From positions 123,212 to 153,309 of the forward strand of contig JAHZEL010000021.1 of NCBI GenBank assembly GCA_019421865.1: a stretch of 30,098 nucleotides of DNA. The letters run 5' to 3'. The translations under genes and the position numbers were made by a program. The stretch is from Desulfovibrionaceae bacterium (GTDB lineage: Bacteria; Desulfobacterota; Desulfovibrionia; Desulfovibrionales; Desulfovibrionaceae). The notes below the pieces were generated by a model. That model saw only the letters and a list, made by a program, of their open reading frames with translations. It was not told the DNA's origin and searched no databases. Of this stretch, positions 16,111 to 24,673 are shown piece after piece; the first letter of the stretch is position 1; the number at the start of each line of letters is the position of its first letter.

Positions 16111-17190
16111 ATGAGCGCAAAAAAAAGAATTACCCTGGAAGACGTCAGCCGGGCGGCCGGAGTCTCGCTGAGTACGGCATCCATGATACTCAGCGGAAGG
16201 CCGGACGTATCCTTTTCTCAGGACACCGTACGGAATGTGCGCCATACGGCGGATGTTCTGGGATATCGCGCGCCCGTACGCCATCGGCGCAGCCCCCTCT
16301 CCACCAGAAATCTCGTTCTCATCGTCAGCCCCAATATCGGCAACGCCTACTACTCCAACATGATTCAGGCCATACAACAGGCCGCGGAGCAGCACGGGAC
16401 GGCCACGCTCATCTTCACCACCTACAGAGACGCCGCCAAGGAAACGGAAATTCTTCAGACGGCACTGGACATGGGGGTCTCCGGCATCATCTTCACCATG
16501 ATGCCCCAGAGTGCGGACATGCTGGAAAAGGTCAACCACACTCTTCCCATCGTGGTCATCGGCGACAGGAACACCAGCCTGAACGTGGATACCGTGGAGC
16601 TGGACAACTACAGCGCCGGCATGCTCGTGGGGCGGCACATGCTCTCCCTCGGGCACAGGCACATCGCCTTCATCACCACCACGCTCAACAACGCCAACGC
16701 CATCCGCGTACGCCGTCTCGACGGTATCCGGGCCGTATACGCTCAGGAACAGGATACGTCCGTACAGGTCTTTGCCCGCGACATCACTCCGGCCGAAGAG
16801 CTCAACGACATCGGCATAGAGCACCGCACAGGCTATGAGCTTACGCTGGAATGCCTGAAGCACCGCTCCCGCATTTCCGGTCTCGTGGCGGTCAACGATT
16901 TCGTGGCCTACGGCGTGCTCGACGCGCTGGAGGAAAAAGGCCTGCGCGTGCCGGAAGACTACAGCGTATGCGGTTTCGACAATCTGTCCGAATCAAGGTT
17001 CTGGAATGTGGGGCTCACCTCCGTGGAGCATCATATCGAAGACAAGGGGCGCAATGCCTTCCACATCCTTTATGAACGCATGACGGGAACCGGTACGCCG
17101 AACAACATCACCCGCGTGGAATTTTCCCACCATCTGCTGGAAAAGCGTACCACCGCTCCGTATGTCGCCAGAGAAAAGGATGAGGCCTGA
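16111..17190 (+). CDS. LacI-family transcriptional regulator (second paralogue)
   Basis: This 359-residue protein starts with ATG behind GGAG. The HTH is ITLEDVSRAAGVSLSTASMILSGR. The effector domain includes NLVLIVSPNIGNAYYSNMIQAIQQAAEQHG, VDTVELDNYSAGMLVGRHML and SVCGFDNLSESR, nearly matching the regulator at 11531-12613. It heads a six-gene plus-strand operon and is divergent from the MHS symporter. The palindromes in between make it the obvious local regulator. The ligand is probably a substrate of the ABC importer or symporter. Confidence 0.88.
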   Translation: MSAKKRITLEDVSRAAGVSLSTASMILSGRPDVSFSQDTVRNVRHTADVLGYRAPVRHRRSPLSTRNLVLIVSPNIGNAYYSNMIQAIQQAAEQHGTATLIFTTYRDAAKETEILQTALDMGVSGIIFTMMPQSADMLEKVNHTLPIVVIGDRNTSLNVDTVELDNYSAGMLVGRHMLSLGHRHIAFITTTLNNANAIRVRRLDGIRAVYAQEQDTSVQVFARDITPAEELNDIGIEHRTGYELTLECLKHRSRISGLVAVNDFVAYGVLDALEEKGLRVPEDYSVCGFDNLSESRFWNVGLTSVEHHIEDKGRNAFHILYERMTGTGTPNNITRVEFSHHLLEKRTTAPYVAREKDEA

Positions 17191-17229
17191 TTCCGCCCCC
17201 TCCTCCGAAAATTTCTGAAAGGAATGATC

Positions 17230-17661
17230 ATGAATCCTATCGAAAACAACGTGCATGATCTCTACTGGAACAGAGATCTCAACTGCGCAAGAACCATGCT
17301 TCTCTGCCTGGGCGATTCCTTTCACGTGGCCATAGACGATCAGACGCTCCATGCCGCCATCGGCATGCACGGCGCCGGACGATTCCGCGCCCAGTGCGGT
17401 CTTGTGGAAGGAGCGCTCATGTTCACGGGCATCATCGGAGTGCGTAACGGCCTGTCCGACAAGCAGATCGAAGCGCTCTGCTTCCGCTTTGCCGAAGCCT
17501 TCACGGCCCGTTTCGGCTCGCTCCTCTGCCGTGATCTCAGACCGGGAGGCTTTCTCCCCTCCGATCCTCCCCATGCCTGCGAAGCCCTGACTGTTCAGGC
17601 CGTCTCCTTTGCCGAAGCCTTTCTTAGGGAAAACGTTTTTTCGGCCTCCCAAAACGCCTGA
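17230..17661 (+). CDS. C_GCAxxG_C_C-family redox-type protein
   Basis: This 143-residue protein starts at ATG 17230 with AAGGA six bases before it; the ATG six bases earlier sits on the RBS. The family layout is visible: a first Cys in NCARTM, the central Gly-rich block (IGMHGAGRFRAQCGLVEGALMFTG), then FGSLLCRDL and HACEALTVQAV. The central GCAxxG motif is changed to GMHGAG, so its Cys is missing while the other four Cys positions remain. Members are thought to be redox-active, but none is well defined. It sits between the regulator and an ABC importer in a tight operon. Confidence 0.75.
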   Translation: MNPIENNVHDLYWNRDLNCARTMLLCLGDSFHVAIDDQTLHAAIGMHGAGRFRAQCGLVEGALMFTGIIGVRNGLSDKQIEALCFRFAEAFTARFGSLLCRDLRPGGFLPSDPPHACEALTVQAVSFAEAFLRENVFSASQNA

Positions 17662-17697
17662 ATCCCCCTTCATCCTCCAATTCTCTCAGGAAATCCC

Positions 17698-18654
17698 ATG
17701 ACCGTACTGAAACGCCTTTTCCTTCTTGTCGCCTTTCTGTCCGCCGTTCTGACGCAGGTTCCCGCCCGCGCCGCCGATGTTCTGAAAATCGGAACGCTCC
17801 CCGCCGCCGACTCCCTCATTCTCCATGCCGCCCGGGAAGACGGCGTCTTCACCTCCCACGGCCTTGAGGTGGAAGTCGTGCCCTTCCAGAGCGCGCTTGA
17901 ACTCGGCGCGGCCATGAGAGCCGGCGCACTGGACGGTCACTTCGGCGACATCATCAACGTGCTCATGCAGAATGAAAACGGCGCACCGCAGATGATCGTG
18001 GCCACCACATCCCATTCCACCCCGAACGCCCGCTTCTTCGGACTGGCCGTCAGTCCGAAATCCTCCGCACAGACGCTTGCCGATCTGAAGGGAAAAAACT
18101 GCTCCATAGGACGTGCCACCATCGTGGACTTCGTTCTTGACTCTCTGATGGAACAGCAGAACACCGAAGACCTGCTGGAAAAGCGGGATATCCGCCAGAT
18201 TCCCGTGCGCCTTCAGATGCTGCTTACCGGTCAGATAGACTCCGCCCTGCTGCCGGAACCTCTGCTTTCTCTCGTGGAAGGTCAGGGCGCCCGCGTTCTG
18301 CTCGACGACAGAGCCCTCGATCTGCCGCTCGCCGTCATCGCTCTGAGAAAACCCGCCCGGAACGATCCAGCCTTCACCGACCGCGTGACCCGCTTCCGTG
18401 CCGCGCTGGCCGAAGAGGCACGCCGCATCAATGAAAACCCCGAAGTCTACAAGAACATGATGCTGAAACTCGGCCTGCTCTCCCCGAAGGCCGCGCCCAA
18501 GTATGCCATGCTCCGCTTTGAGGATCCGCTGACGCCGCTGGGCCTCCCCACCGAGGAGGACATCCGTCACTACGCCGCCTGGATGCAGGAAAACAGACTT
18601 CTGAAGAAGGGCGTGCCCGCGCTTGCCGACATCGTCTTTCAGGATGTGAAATGA
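17698..18654 (+). CDS. ABC importer substrate-binding protein (TauA/SsuA/NMT1-like)
   Basis: This 318-residue protein has a Sec signal (MTVLKRLFLLVAFLSAVLT, cleavage near ARAA) and the NMT1/SsuA-type fold signs: LKIGTLPAADSLILHAAREDGVF, then GALDGHFGDIINVLMQNENGAP and LADLKGKNCSIG. It should be periplasmic and deliver its ligand to the next two gene products. The family takes up sulfonates, nitrate, thiamine precursors and similar small anions or amines. The gene overlaps the ATPase gene by 4 nt. Confidence 0.88.
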   Translation: MTVLKRLFLLVAFLSAVLTQVPARAADVLKIGTLPAADSLILHAAREDGVFTSHGLEVEVVPFQSALELGAAMRAGALDGHFGDIINVLMQNENGAPQMIVATTSHSTPNARFFGLAVSPKSSAQTLADLKGKNCSIGRATIVDFVLDSLMEQQNTEDLLEKRDIRQIPVRLQMLLTGQIDSALLPEPLLSLVEGQGARVLLDDRALDLPLAVIALRKPARNDPAFTDRVTRFRAALAEEARRINENPEVYKNMMLKLGLLSPKAAPKYAMLRFEDPLTPLGLPTEEDIRHYAAWMQENRLLKKGVPALADIVFQDVK

Positions 18655-19406
18655 ACGACGACAGCTTGCAGGTTTCGGCTCTGAGCAGGCGTTTCGGCAG
18701 CCGTGACGTTCTCTACAATCTCTCCTTTGAGCTGACGGCCGGATCATCCCTGTCCGTCATCGGTCCGTCCGGCTGCGGAAAAAGCACGCTGCTGGCCATG
18801 ATCGCCGGACTGAGCGCTCCCGACGAAGGCCGGATTCTGATACCCGCACACTGGAAAACGGCTTTCATTCTGCAGGACTACGGCCTTTTCCCCTGGAAAA
18901 GCGTGCGCGACAATCTGGCGCTGCCCCTTGAGCTCAAGGGTATACCGAAGAAGGAACGCTTCACCGCTGTGGCCGACATGCTGAAGGAACTGGGGCTGGA
19001 GGGGCTGGAACAGCGCCTTCCGGTGCAGCTTTCCGGCGGCCAGCGGCAGCGTGTGGCCATCGGACGCGCGCTCATTTCCCGGCCAGACCTGCTGCTCATG
19101 GACGAGCCCTTCGCCGCGCTCGACGCCATCACGCGCGAACATCTGCAGAATCTGCTTCTCACCGTTTGGAAACGCCGCCGCATGAGCGTCATACTGGTGA
19201 CGCACAACGTGGCGGAAGCCGTGTTCCTCGGCCGCTCCATCATGGTACTCGGCGAAACGCCCGCCACAAAAAAACTCTGGCTGGACAATCCCTGCTTCGG
19301 CGACGCCTCCTGCCGCAACAGCGACGCCTACTTCTCCCTCATCCGAAAGGTTCACGAAGCGCTGGAAAACACGGAATCACGTACTTCGGAAAAGGCGGGC
19401 GCATGA
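18651..19406 (+). CDS. ABC importer ATPase (TauB/SsuB-like)
   Basis: This 251-residue protein has all ATPase motifs: Walker A GPSGCGKST, Q-loop LQDYGLFPWKSV, signature LSGGQRQRVAIGRAL, Walker B LLLMDEPFAALD and the H-loop VTHNVAEAV. It starts by ATGA overlap with the binding-protein gene and ends by ATGA overlap with the permease gene. It would power the importer from the cytoplasmic side. Confidence 0.93.
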   Translation: MNDDSLQVSALSRRFGSRDVLYNLSFELTAGSSLSVIGPSGCGKSTLLAMIAGLSAPDEGRILIPAHWKTAFILQDYGLFPWKSVRDNLALPLELKGIPKKERFTAVADMLKELGLEGLEQRLPVQLSGGQRQRVAIGRALISRPDLLLMDEPFAALDAITREHLQNLLLTVWKRRRMSVILVTHNVAEAVFLGRSIMVLGETPATKKLWLDNPCFGDASCRNSDAYFSLIRKVHEALENTESRTSEKAGA

Positions 19407-20164
19407 AAATTCTCGACATTCTGTTCCGCTACGTCGTGGCCTTTCTCGCCCTTCTGCTGCTCTGGCAGGCAGGAGCCTCGGCGCTCGGCCCCTATCTTCT
19501 GCCCGCCCCTGCGGAAGTGCTCAACGCCTGGGCAGCGTCGCTGCAGGAGCCGGTCATGCGCGGCCACATTCTGAGCAGCAGTTTCCGCGTCGTGTCCGCC
19601 ATGATTCTGGCATGGATCGTCGCCTTTCCTCTGGGCATCCTGCTCGGCTACAGAAGACGCATCGACCGCTATGTCTCGCCCATGGTCTTTCTGACCTATC
19701 CTCTGCCGAAAATCGTGCTTCTGCCCGTGTTTCTCACGCTGTTCGGCCTGGGCGACCTTTCCAAGATTCTGATCATTGCGCTCACGACCGGCTATCAGAT
19801 TCTTGTCGTCACCCGCGACGGCATACGGCAGCTCGACGCCCGCTATCTGGACGCCTTCCGCACGCTGGGCGGAACGCCGGTTCAGCTCGTACGGCATGTT
19901 CTCGTGCCGGCCGCACTGCCCAGCGCCATGACGGCGCTCAAGGTAAGCAGCGGCACGGCCGTGGCCGTCCTGTTCATGGCCGAATCCTTTGCCACGCAGA
20001 GCGGTCTCGGTTTCCTCATCATGGACGCATGGGGGCGCGGCGATCAGCTTGAAATGTTCTGCGGCATTCTCTCCATGAGTCTGCTCGGCCTTATTATCTA
20101 TGAAATCTGCCATGTCGCCGAAAGAATACTGTGCCGCTGGAAGCGACTGGAAAACAGGAGATGA
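19403..20164 (+). CDS. ABC importer permease (TauC/SsuC-like)
   Basis: This 253-residue protein has about six membrane segments and the EAA-type cytoplasmic loop (DAFRTLGGTPVQLVRHVLVPAALPSAM). The start ATG overlaps the ATPase stop. SsuC-type features include YPLPKIVLLPVFLTLFGLG and SGTAVAVLFMAESFATQSGLGFLI. The aldolase gene begins five bases after its stop. Confidence 0.9.
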   Translation: MKILDILFRYVVAFLALLLLWQAGASALGPYLLPAPAEVLNAWAASLQEPVMRGHILSSSFRVVSAMILAWIVAFPLGILLGYRRRIDRYVSPMVFLTYPLPKIVLLPVFLTLFGLGDLSKILIIALTTGYQILVVTRDGIRQLDARYLDAFRTLGGTPVQLVRHVLVPAALPSAMTALKVSSGTAVAVLFMAESFATQSGLGFLIMDAWGRGDQLEMFCGILSMSLLGLIIYEICHVAERILCRWKRLENRR

Positions 20165-20168
20165 TTCC

Positions 20169-21200
20169 ATGCTGCGTTTTGAATCGGACTACGGAGAAGG
20201 CGCGCATCCGCGCATACTGGAACTTCTGAGCGCCACCAACCTCGACCAGACTCCCGGCTACGGAGAAGATCACTACTGCGACGAAGCCCGCGCGCTCATC
20301 CGCAAGGCCTGCTCGGCTCCCGAGGCCGACGTGCATTTTCTGGTGGGCGGAACGCAGACGAACTTCATCGTCATCGAAGCGGCCCTGCGCCCGTGGCAGG
20401 GCGTGCTCTGCGCCGAGAACGGACACATCAACGTCCATGAAACCGGCGCCGTGGAAGCCACCGGTCACAAGGTGCTCGCGCTGCCTGCCCGTGATGGAAA
20501 AATTTCCGCCGACCAGATCCGCGAAGCCTGTGCCGTTCATTATGCCGACTCCTCGTTCGAACACATGGTGCAGCCCGGCATGGTATACCTCTCCTCGCCG
20601 ACGGAATTCGGTACGCTGTACACTAAAGACGAACTGACGGACATCAGCCGTACCTGTCGTGAACTCGGCCTGCCTCTGTTCGTGGACGGCGCCCGCATGG
20701 GATACGGACTCATGTCCGAAGCCAACGACGTGACGCTGGCCGACTACGCCACTCTGTGCGACGCCTTCAGCATAGGCGGCACCAAGGTGGGCGCGCTGTT
20801 CGGCGAAGCCGTCGTCATCACCTCTCCCGCCCTGAAGAAGGACTTCCGCTATCTCATGAAGCAGCGCGGCGCCATGCTGGCCAAGGGCAGACTTCTGGGC
20901 CTGCAGTTTCTGGCGCTTTTTCAGGACGACCTGTACTTTCACATCGCCAAGCAGGCCGACGAGCTGGCCATGCGCCTGCGCAGCGCCTTTCTGAAGCAGG
21001 GGTGGTCGCTGCTGTATCCGTCCTTCACCAACCAGCAGTTCCCCATCATCCCTGATACGGTGCTCGAAAGACTGCGTGCGGACTACTCCTTCAGCTTCTG
21101 GCAGAAAACGGACGACACGCACACCGCCGTGCGATTCTGCACCAGCTGGGCGACCACGGAAGAAGCCGTAAACAAGCTTATCGCCGACCTTGAAAAATAA
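20169..21200 (+). CDS. Threonine-aldolase-like PLP enzyme (beta-eliminating lyase family)
   Basis: This 343-residue fold type I PLP enzyme has the lysine in SIGGTKVGAL (K206), a phosphate/ring-binding Asp in FVDGARMGYG (D173) and GGTQTNF for cofactor binding near residue 60. The family contains low-specificity L-threonine aldolases, which split beta-hydroxy amino acids into glycine and an aldehyde, and related lyases. GGAGA provides the RBS, five nt after the permease. As the last gene of the operon it probably acts on the imported compound or its product, an amino or beta-hydroxy amino acid. Confidence 0.85.
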   Translation: MLRFESDYGEGAHPRILELLSATNLDQTPGYGEDHYCDEARALIRKACSAPEADVHFLVGGTQTNFIVIEAALRPWQGVLCAENGHINVHETGAVEATGHKVLALPARDGKISADQIREACAVHYADSSFEHMVQPGMVYLSSPTEFGTLYTKDELTDISRTCRELGLPLFVDGARMGYGLMSEANDVTLADYATLCDAFSIGGTKVGALFGEAVVITSPALKKDFRYLMKQRGAMLAKGRLLGLQFLALFQDDLYFHIAKQADELAMRLRSAFLKQGWSLLYPSFTNQQFPIIPDTVLERLRADYSFSFWQKTDDTHTAVRFCTSWATTEEAVNKLIADLEK

Positions 21201-21206
21201 ACATCA

Positions 21207-21240
21207 GGCCCCGGTTCCATGACGGAAACCGGGGCCTTTC
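21207..21240 (+). terminator. Terminator of the LacI-ABC-aldolase operon
   Basis: A 10-bp stem (GGCCCCGGTT/AACCGGGGCC) with a 10-nt loop is followed by TTTCTGTTC, six nt after the stop. Confidence 0.82.
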
Positions 21241-21248
21241 TGTTCTGA

Positions 21249-21288
21249 ACATCCTCTGCACGCTCTCTCCCGGTCGTGCAGAGGATGT
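21249..21288 (-). terminator. Hairpin at the 3' end of the amidohydrolase cluster
   Basis: A perfect 14-bp stem (ACATCCTCTGCACG/CGTGCAGAGGATGT) with a 12-nt loop starts 3 nt after the minus-strand stop. It has no T-tract, so it may act with the stronger convergent terminator at 21207-21236 or protect the mRNA end. Confidence 0.55.
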
Positions 21289-21291
21289 CTG

Positions 21292-22134
21292 TTACCCGTC
21301 GAGGCCGAGAAGACGCGCAGCGTTGCCGTACATGACGCCTTCCATGACTTCGGGGCGAAGCCCCCAGTGCCTGTAGTATTCCACCGCCTGGCGTATATCC
21401 ACGCAGGGATACGCCGAGCCGAACAGGAACTTTTCAGGAATGAGGTAGTTCGCCGCGTCCAGGTAGTCCCTGTTGCCGGGCACATTCATGGTGTACAGAT
21501 CCGGAGCGAGATACACCCCCTCCCTTTCGAAGGCCACATGACATATGCCGCCCACGTTGGGCCAGCCGCCATGCGCAATGACCAGCTTCAGGCGGGGAAA
21601 GTCCAGCGCCACACGTTCAATGATCATGGCGTCGGTATAACTCAGATCCGGGGCCACAAAGCCGCCGAACGAGATGAATACGGGAATGTTCTCCGCCTCG
21701 CACTTCTCATAGATGGGATAAACTGCACGGTCGTCCGCTCTGAGCGCAGGTTTGCAGAATCCCGGCTCCACCAGCACGGCTCTCGCCGTTCCGCGAACCA
21801 CGTACCGGTCGATTTCATCAAGCGCACCCGAGTCATGGGGATCGATGCCCGCCACGCCGACGAAGCGGCCGGGCCAGAGCGCGTCCAGCTTCTCCAGATC
21901 CGCATTGTCCATGCCCGTGGACTTGCGGATCAGTACGGCTCCCGCACAGACCCCGGCTTCATCCATCTCCCTGATGAACAGATCCATGGACTTCTGCCTT
22001 GCCGATTCGCCTATGGTCATGCCGAAACGACGGGCAAAGGACTCCGGCTCAAAAAGTTCACGGCCCGGATTATTGAACATCCCCTCACAGATACTGCCGA
22101 AGGGCGGACGAATCCGCATATCGAAAATCTTCAT
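21292..22134 (-). CDS. Amidohydrolase-2-family protein lacking the metal motif (paralogue A)
   Basis: This 280-residue TIM-barrel-type protein has the family outline: IFDMRIRPPFGS at the first strand, GRFVGVAGIDPHD, RLKLVIAHGGWP, FLFGSAYP and the C-terminal GNAARLLGL. The HxH usually found at the first strand (D-x-H-x-H) is RIRPP here, and the usual Asp of GSDxP is Ala (GSAYP). Only the AHGGW histidine remains. The enzyme probably cannot hold the usual divalent metal and may be a lactonase, decarboxylase or binding protein. It is related along its length to the gene at 24674-25504. Confidence 0.82.
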   Translation of the reverse strand: MKIFDMRIRPPFGSICEGMFNNPGRELFEPESFARRFGMTIGESARQKSMDLFIREMDEAGVCAGAVLIRKSTGMDNADLEKLDALWPGRFVGVAGIDPHDSGALDEIDRYVVRGTARAVLVEPGFCKPALRADDRAVYPIYEKCEAENIPVFISFGGFVAPDLSYTDAMIIERVALDFPRLKLVIAHGGWPNVGGICHVAFEREGVYLAPDLYTMNVPGNRDYLDAANYLIPEKFLFGSAYPCVDIRQAVEYYRHWGLRPEVMEGVMYGNAARLLGLDG

Positions 22135-22158
22135 TGAAAACCTCTTCCGTCCTGTACC

Positions 22159-22184
22159 GTCGGCGCCCCGAAAGGAGCGCCGAC
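22159..22184 (-). other. Hairpin between SLC13 permease and amidohydrolase A
   Basis: An 8-bp GC-rich stem (GTCGGCGC/GCGCCGAC) without a T-tract, in the 57-nt gap. It may tune relative expression. Confidence 0.4.
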
Positions 22185-22191
22185 CACAGCA

Positions 22192-23667
22192 CTACAGGCT
22201 GAAACCATACACCATGCCGATGACGGGGAAGCCGAACACGAACAGGAACACCAGTCCCGCGAGCACGGCGGCCGTTCCGGCCTTGAACGCATTCTTCACC
22301 CCGATCCATTCCACGTTGGAGAACATGATGGCCGCACAGGTGGACGCCGCGGGCGTAGCATAGGCGCAGGCGGCGGCGATGATGACAAGCACCGTCATGG
22401 CCACGGGGTTCAGGCCCAGCATCTGGCTCACCTGATAGCCGATGGGCACGGCAATGAGCACAAGGCTCACGTTGTGCGTAAACTGCGTGGCAACATTGAG
22501 GATGAGAGAGAACAGAATCAGGAAGGCCACCACGCTGGTGCCCTCCAGGCTGGAGCTCATGACGGAGCCGAGCCAGGCCGTAATGCCCGCGGCATCGCTG
22601 CTCACCGCCGCGGAAACAGGAATGGCGGCGGCCGTAATCCAGAACACGTTCCAGTGAATGCCGTCACGGGCACAGGATTCAAAGTCCAGAATGGAGCGGC
22701 CTTCCAGACGCATGACGCAGAGCGCAATAAGCACGACAGCCACGGCCGAGAGGAAGTTGAATTCGCCGAGCAGGCCCAGCGCTCCGGCATTGCCCAGCAG
22801 AAGGTTGGGAATGAGCATGAGCGCCATGAACACCACAAGCGCCACGGCGGCCACCTTTTCCCTGGTGTTCAGCTTCAGTTCGCGACGCATGTTCTCAAGA
22901 TACTCTTCGGAAAGGTTCATGAGATTGCTGACGTCCGGCTTGAACACATACTTCATCACGAGGAAGTAGGCGATGACGAAAAGCAGGCAGAGAGGAATGG
23001 TCACCGCCATGAAGGTCAGATAATCCAGCGTCAGCGCGCCCTTGGAAGAGGATTCCAGCGCGCCTATGGCCAGAATGCACACATTGCACCAGGGTTTGCA
23101 GCCGAAGGAAAGAACTGCCGTAATGGCCACGCCCGCACACAGGAATGCGGGATAACGGTCGCCCTTCTTGTAACCCGTTTCCTCAAAAATGCTGTACAGC
23201 AGGTTCCAGACCAGGAACACCACGGCGTTTCCGTCCACCAGGAAGCTCACCACAAAGGAGCCGATGAGCACCATCAGGGTGAAGGTCCAGGGGCGGCCCA
23301 CAAGGCATTTACGGCTCAGGAACCAGCAGGACATCTTCTTGTTGATGCCGCTTTTTTCGCAGAAGGCCGTAAACACCAGCACCAGCAGCATGAATATCAC
23401 CAGATGGTTGCTGAAGGCGTTGGCGAAGGCGGCCTGCGGCGTCTTGAAGAAGCCGCACACGCCCAGAGCAAAAATACTCATCATGCTGGGCCAGATGAAG
23501 CCTATGAACGTCCAGCCGTAAAGCAGGCCGATGAACACGCCCATGATGCCCATACCGAACGGCGAAATGCCGTCGAACGGCACATAGCGGAAGCCGAAGG
23601 TCAAAAGAAAATATATGAGGGTATGAATCCAGTAGTTGTCTCTGGATTTCACTTCCGATGCATGCAT
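22192..23667 (-). CDS. SLC13/DASS-type anion permease
   Basis: This 491-residue protein has at least ten hydrophobic segments. The ATG at 23667 is behind AAGGAG. Features of sodium-coupled dicarboxylate/sulfate carriers include hairpin-type segments with polar SFLVDGNAVVFLVWN and a C-terminal repeat near NVATQFTHNVSLVLIAVPIGYQV. A late Ala/Thr-rich helix (AAACAYATPAASTCAAIMFS) is also typical. The LysR stop is only two nt upstream of its ATG. It lies between two amidohydrolases, so it probably imports their substrate, an organic acid or other anion. Confidence 0.82.
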   Translation of the reverse strand: MHASEVKSRDNYWIHTLIYFLLTFGFRYVPFDGISPFGMGIMGVFIGLLYGWTFIGFIWPSMMSIFALGVCGFFKTPQAAFANAFSNHLVIFMLLVLVFTAFCEKSGINKKMSCWFLSRKCLVGRPWTFTLMVLIGSFVVSFLVDGNAVVFLVWNLLYSIFEETGYKKGDRYPAFLCAGVAITAVLSFGCKPWCNVCILAIGALESSSKGALTLDYLTFMAVTIPLCLLFVIAYFLVMKYVFKPDVSNLMNLSEEYLENMRRELKLNTREKVAAVALVVFMALMLIPNLLLGNAGALGLLGEFNFLSAVAVVLIALCVMRLEGRSILDFESCARDGIHWNVFWITAAAIPVSAAVSSDAAGITAWLGSVMSSSLEGTSVVAFLILFSLILNVATQFTHNVSLVLIAVPIGYQVSQMLGLNPVAMTVLVIIAAACAYATPAASTCAAIMFSNVEWIGVKNAFKAGTAAVLAGLVFLFVFGFPVIGMVYGFSL

Positions 23668-23669
23668 GC

Positions 23670-24611
23670 CTATATCTCCTTGTCATTCCCCCTGGGCAGG
23701 AATGAGATAAACGATTTGATGATTTCTCCCGGTTCTCCGTGCAGAAGATACCCCGTCACGGCCGTCATGTTCTCGCGTATGCCTATGGTCGTTATGCCCT
23801 GAAGATACGTCCGGAACGGCTCCGCCCCATCAAGAAAGATGTCGTGCAGAAAACCGATGCCCACATTGTTGGCGATGGAGTGACTCCAGAGGTTGAGAGA
23901 CGTCGTAGCCAGCACGATGTTGGGCTTCCCGTACTGGGAAAGCAGCGAGTACAGCGGCGTGAAGCACATTTCATCCGCAGCTCCGCCTATGATGGGTTCG
24001 CGGATGAGACGTCTCATGGACACGGAACGATGACGGGCCAGCGGATGCGTCTGCCCCACGCAGGCATGGTATCCGCCGCCGGCCAGCGGATGAAAAGTCA
24101 GCCGCTCGTCCATGATGAACGAGGGGTCGGGTTCTCCGTTCACGGCATTGGGAATATTGAGTAGCCCTATGCTGTAGGTGTCTTCCTCCGCAGGACTCAG
24201 CAGTCTTTCGCAGATGCTGTCGGCATTGAGCGTGGCGGTGATCACCTTCACGCGGGGATATCGCGCACAGTACCTCTCCACGATGCTGAAAAGCCGTGCC
24301 AGATAAAACGCCGTGTTGACGTATACCTTCAGCGTTCCCCGGAGACCTCCGTCGTCGGCCGATCGGAAGCCTCCCGTCAGTTCCCTGTACTTCGGCATGA
24401 CATCCGCCGCAAAAGCAAGCAGCTGACGCCCTTCCGGGGTAAGTTCCACCCCTCTGGAAGAACGCCGGAGCAGGGGGACTCCAAGTTCAGCCTCCATATT
24501 CTTTATGCAGGCGCTGAGAGCCTGCTGGGTCACGTGCAGGCTTCTGCTGGCACTGACAAGAGAGCTGTGTTTGGAAAGTTCAAGAAACGAGGCAAGCTGT
24601 TCCAGTCTCAT
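23670..24611 (-). CDS. LysR-family transcriptional regulator
   Basis: This 313-residue protein has an N-terminal winged HTH (LEQLASFLELSKHSSLVSASRSLHVTQQALSACIKNMEAELG, then RRSSRGVELTPEGRQLL) and a substrate-binding domain from about residue 92. GGGAGA lies before the ATG. It lies in the same direction as the permease and hydrolase genes, inside the cluster, rather than in the divergent layout usual for LysR genes. It likely senses the acid handled by this cluster. Confidence 0.88.
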   Translation of the reverse strand: MRLEQLASFLELSKHSSLVSASRSLHVTQQALSACIKNMEAELGVPLLRRSSRGVELTPEGRQLLAFAADVMPKYRELTGGFRSADDGGLRGTLKVYVNTAFYLARLFSIVERYCARYPRVKVITATLNADSICERLLSPAEEDTYSIGLLNIPNAVNGEPDPSFIMDERLTFHPLAGGGYHACVGQTHPLARHRSVSMRRLIREPIIGGAADEMCFTPLYSLLSQYGKPNIVLATTSLNLWSHSIANNVGIGFLHDIFLDGAEPFRTYLQGITTIGIRENMTAVTGYLLHGEPGEIIKSFISFLPRGNDKEI

Positions 24612-24673
24612 GGCTTCTCCCTGTACTGCGGGATGCCGAAATGCCGCCGGAAAAAGACCGCTTCACACCCGAA

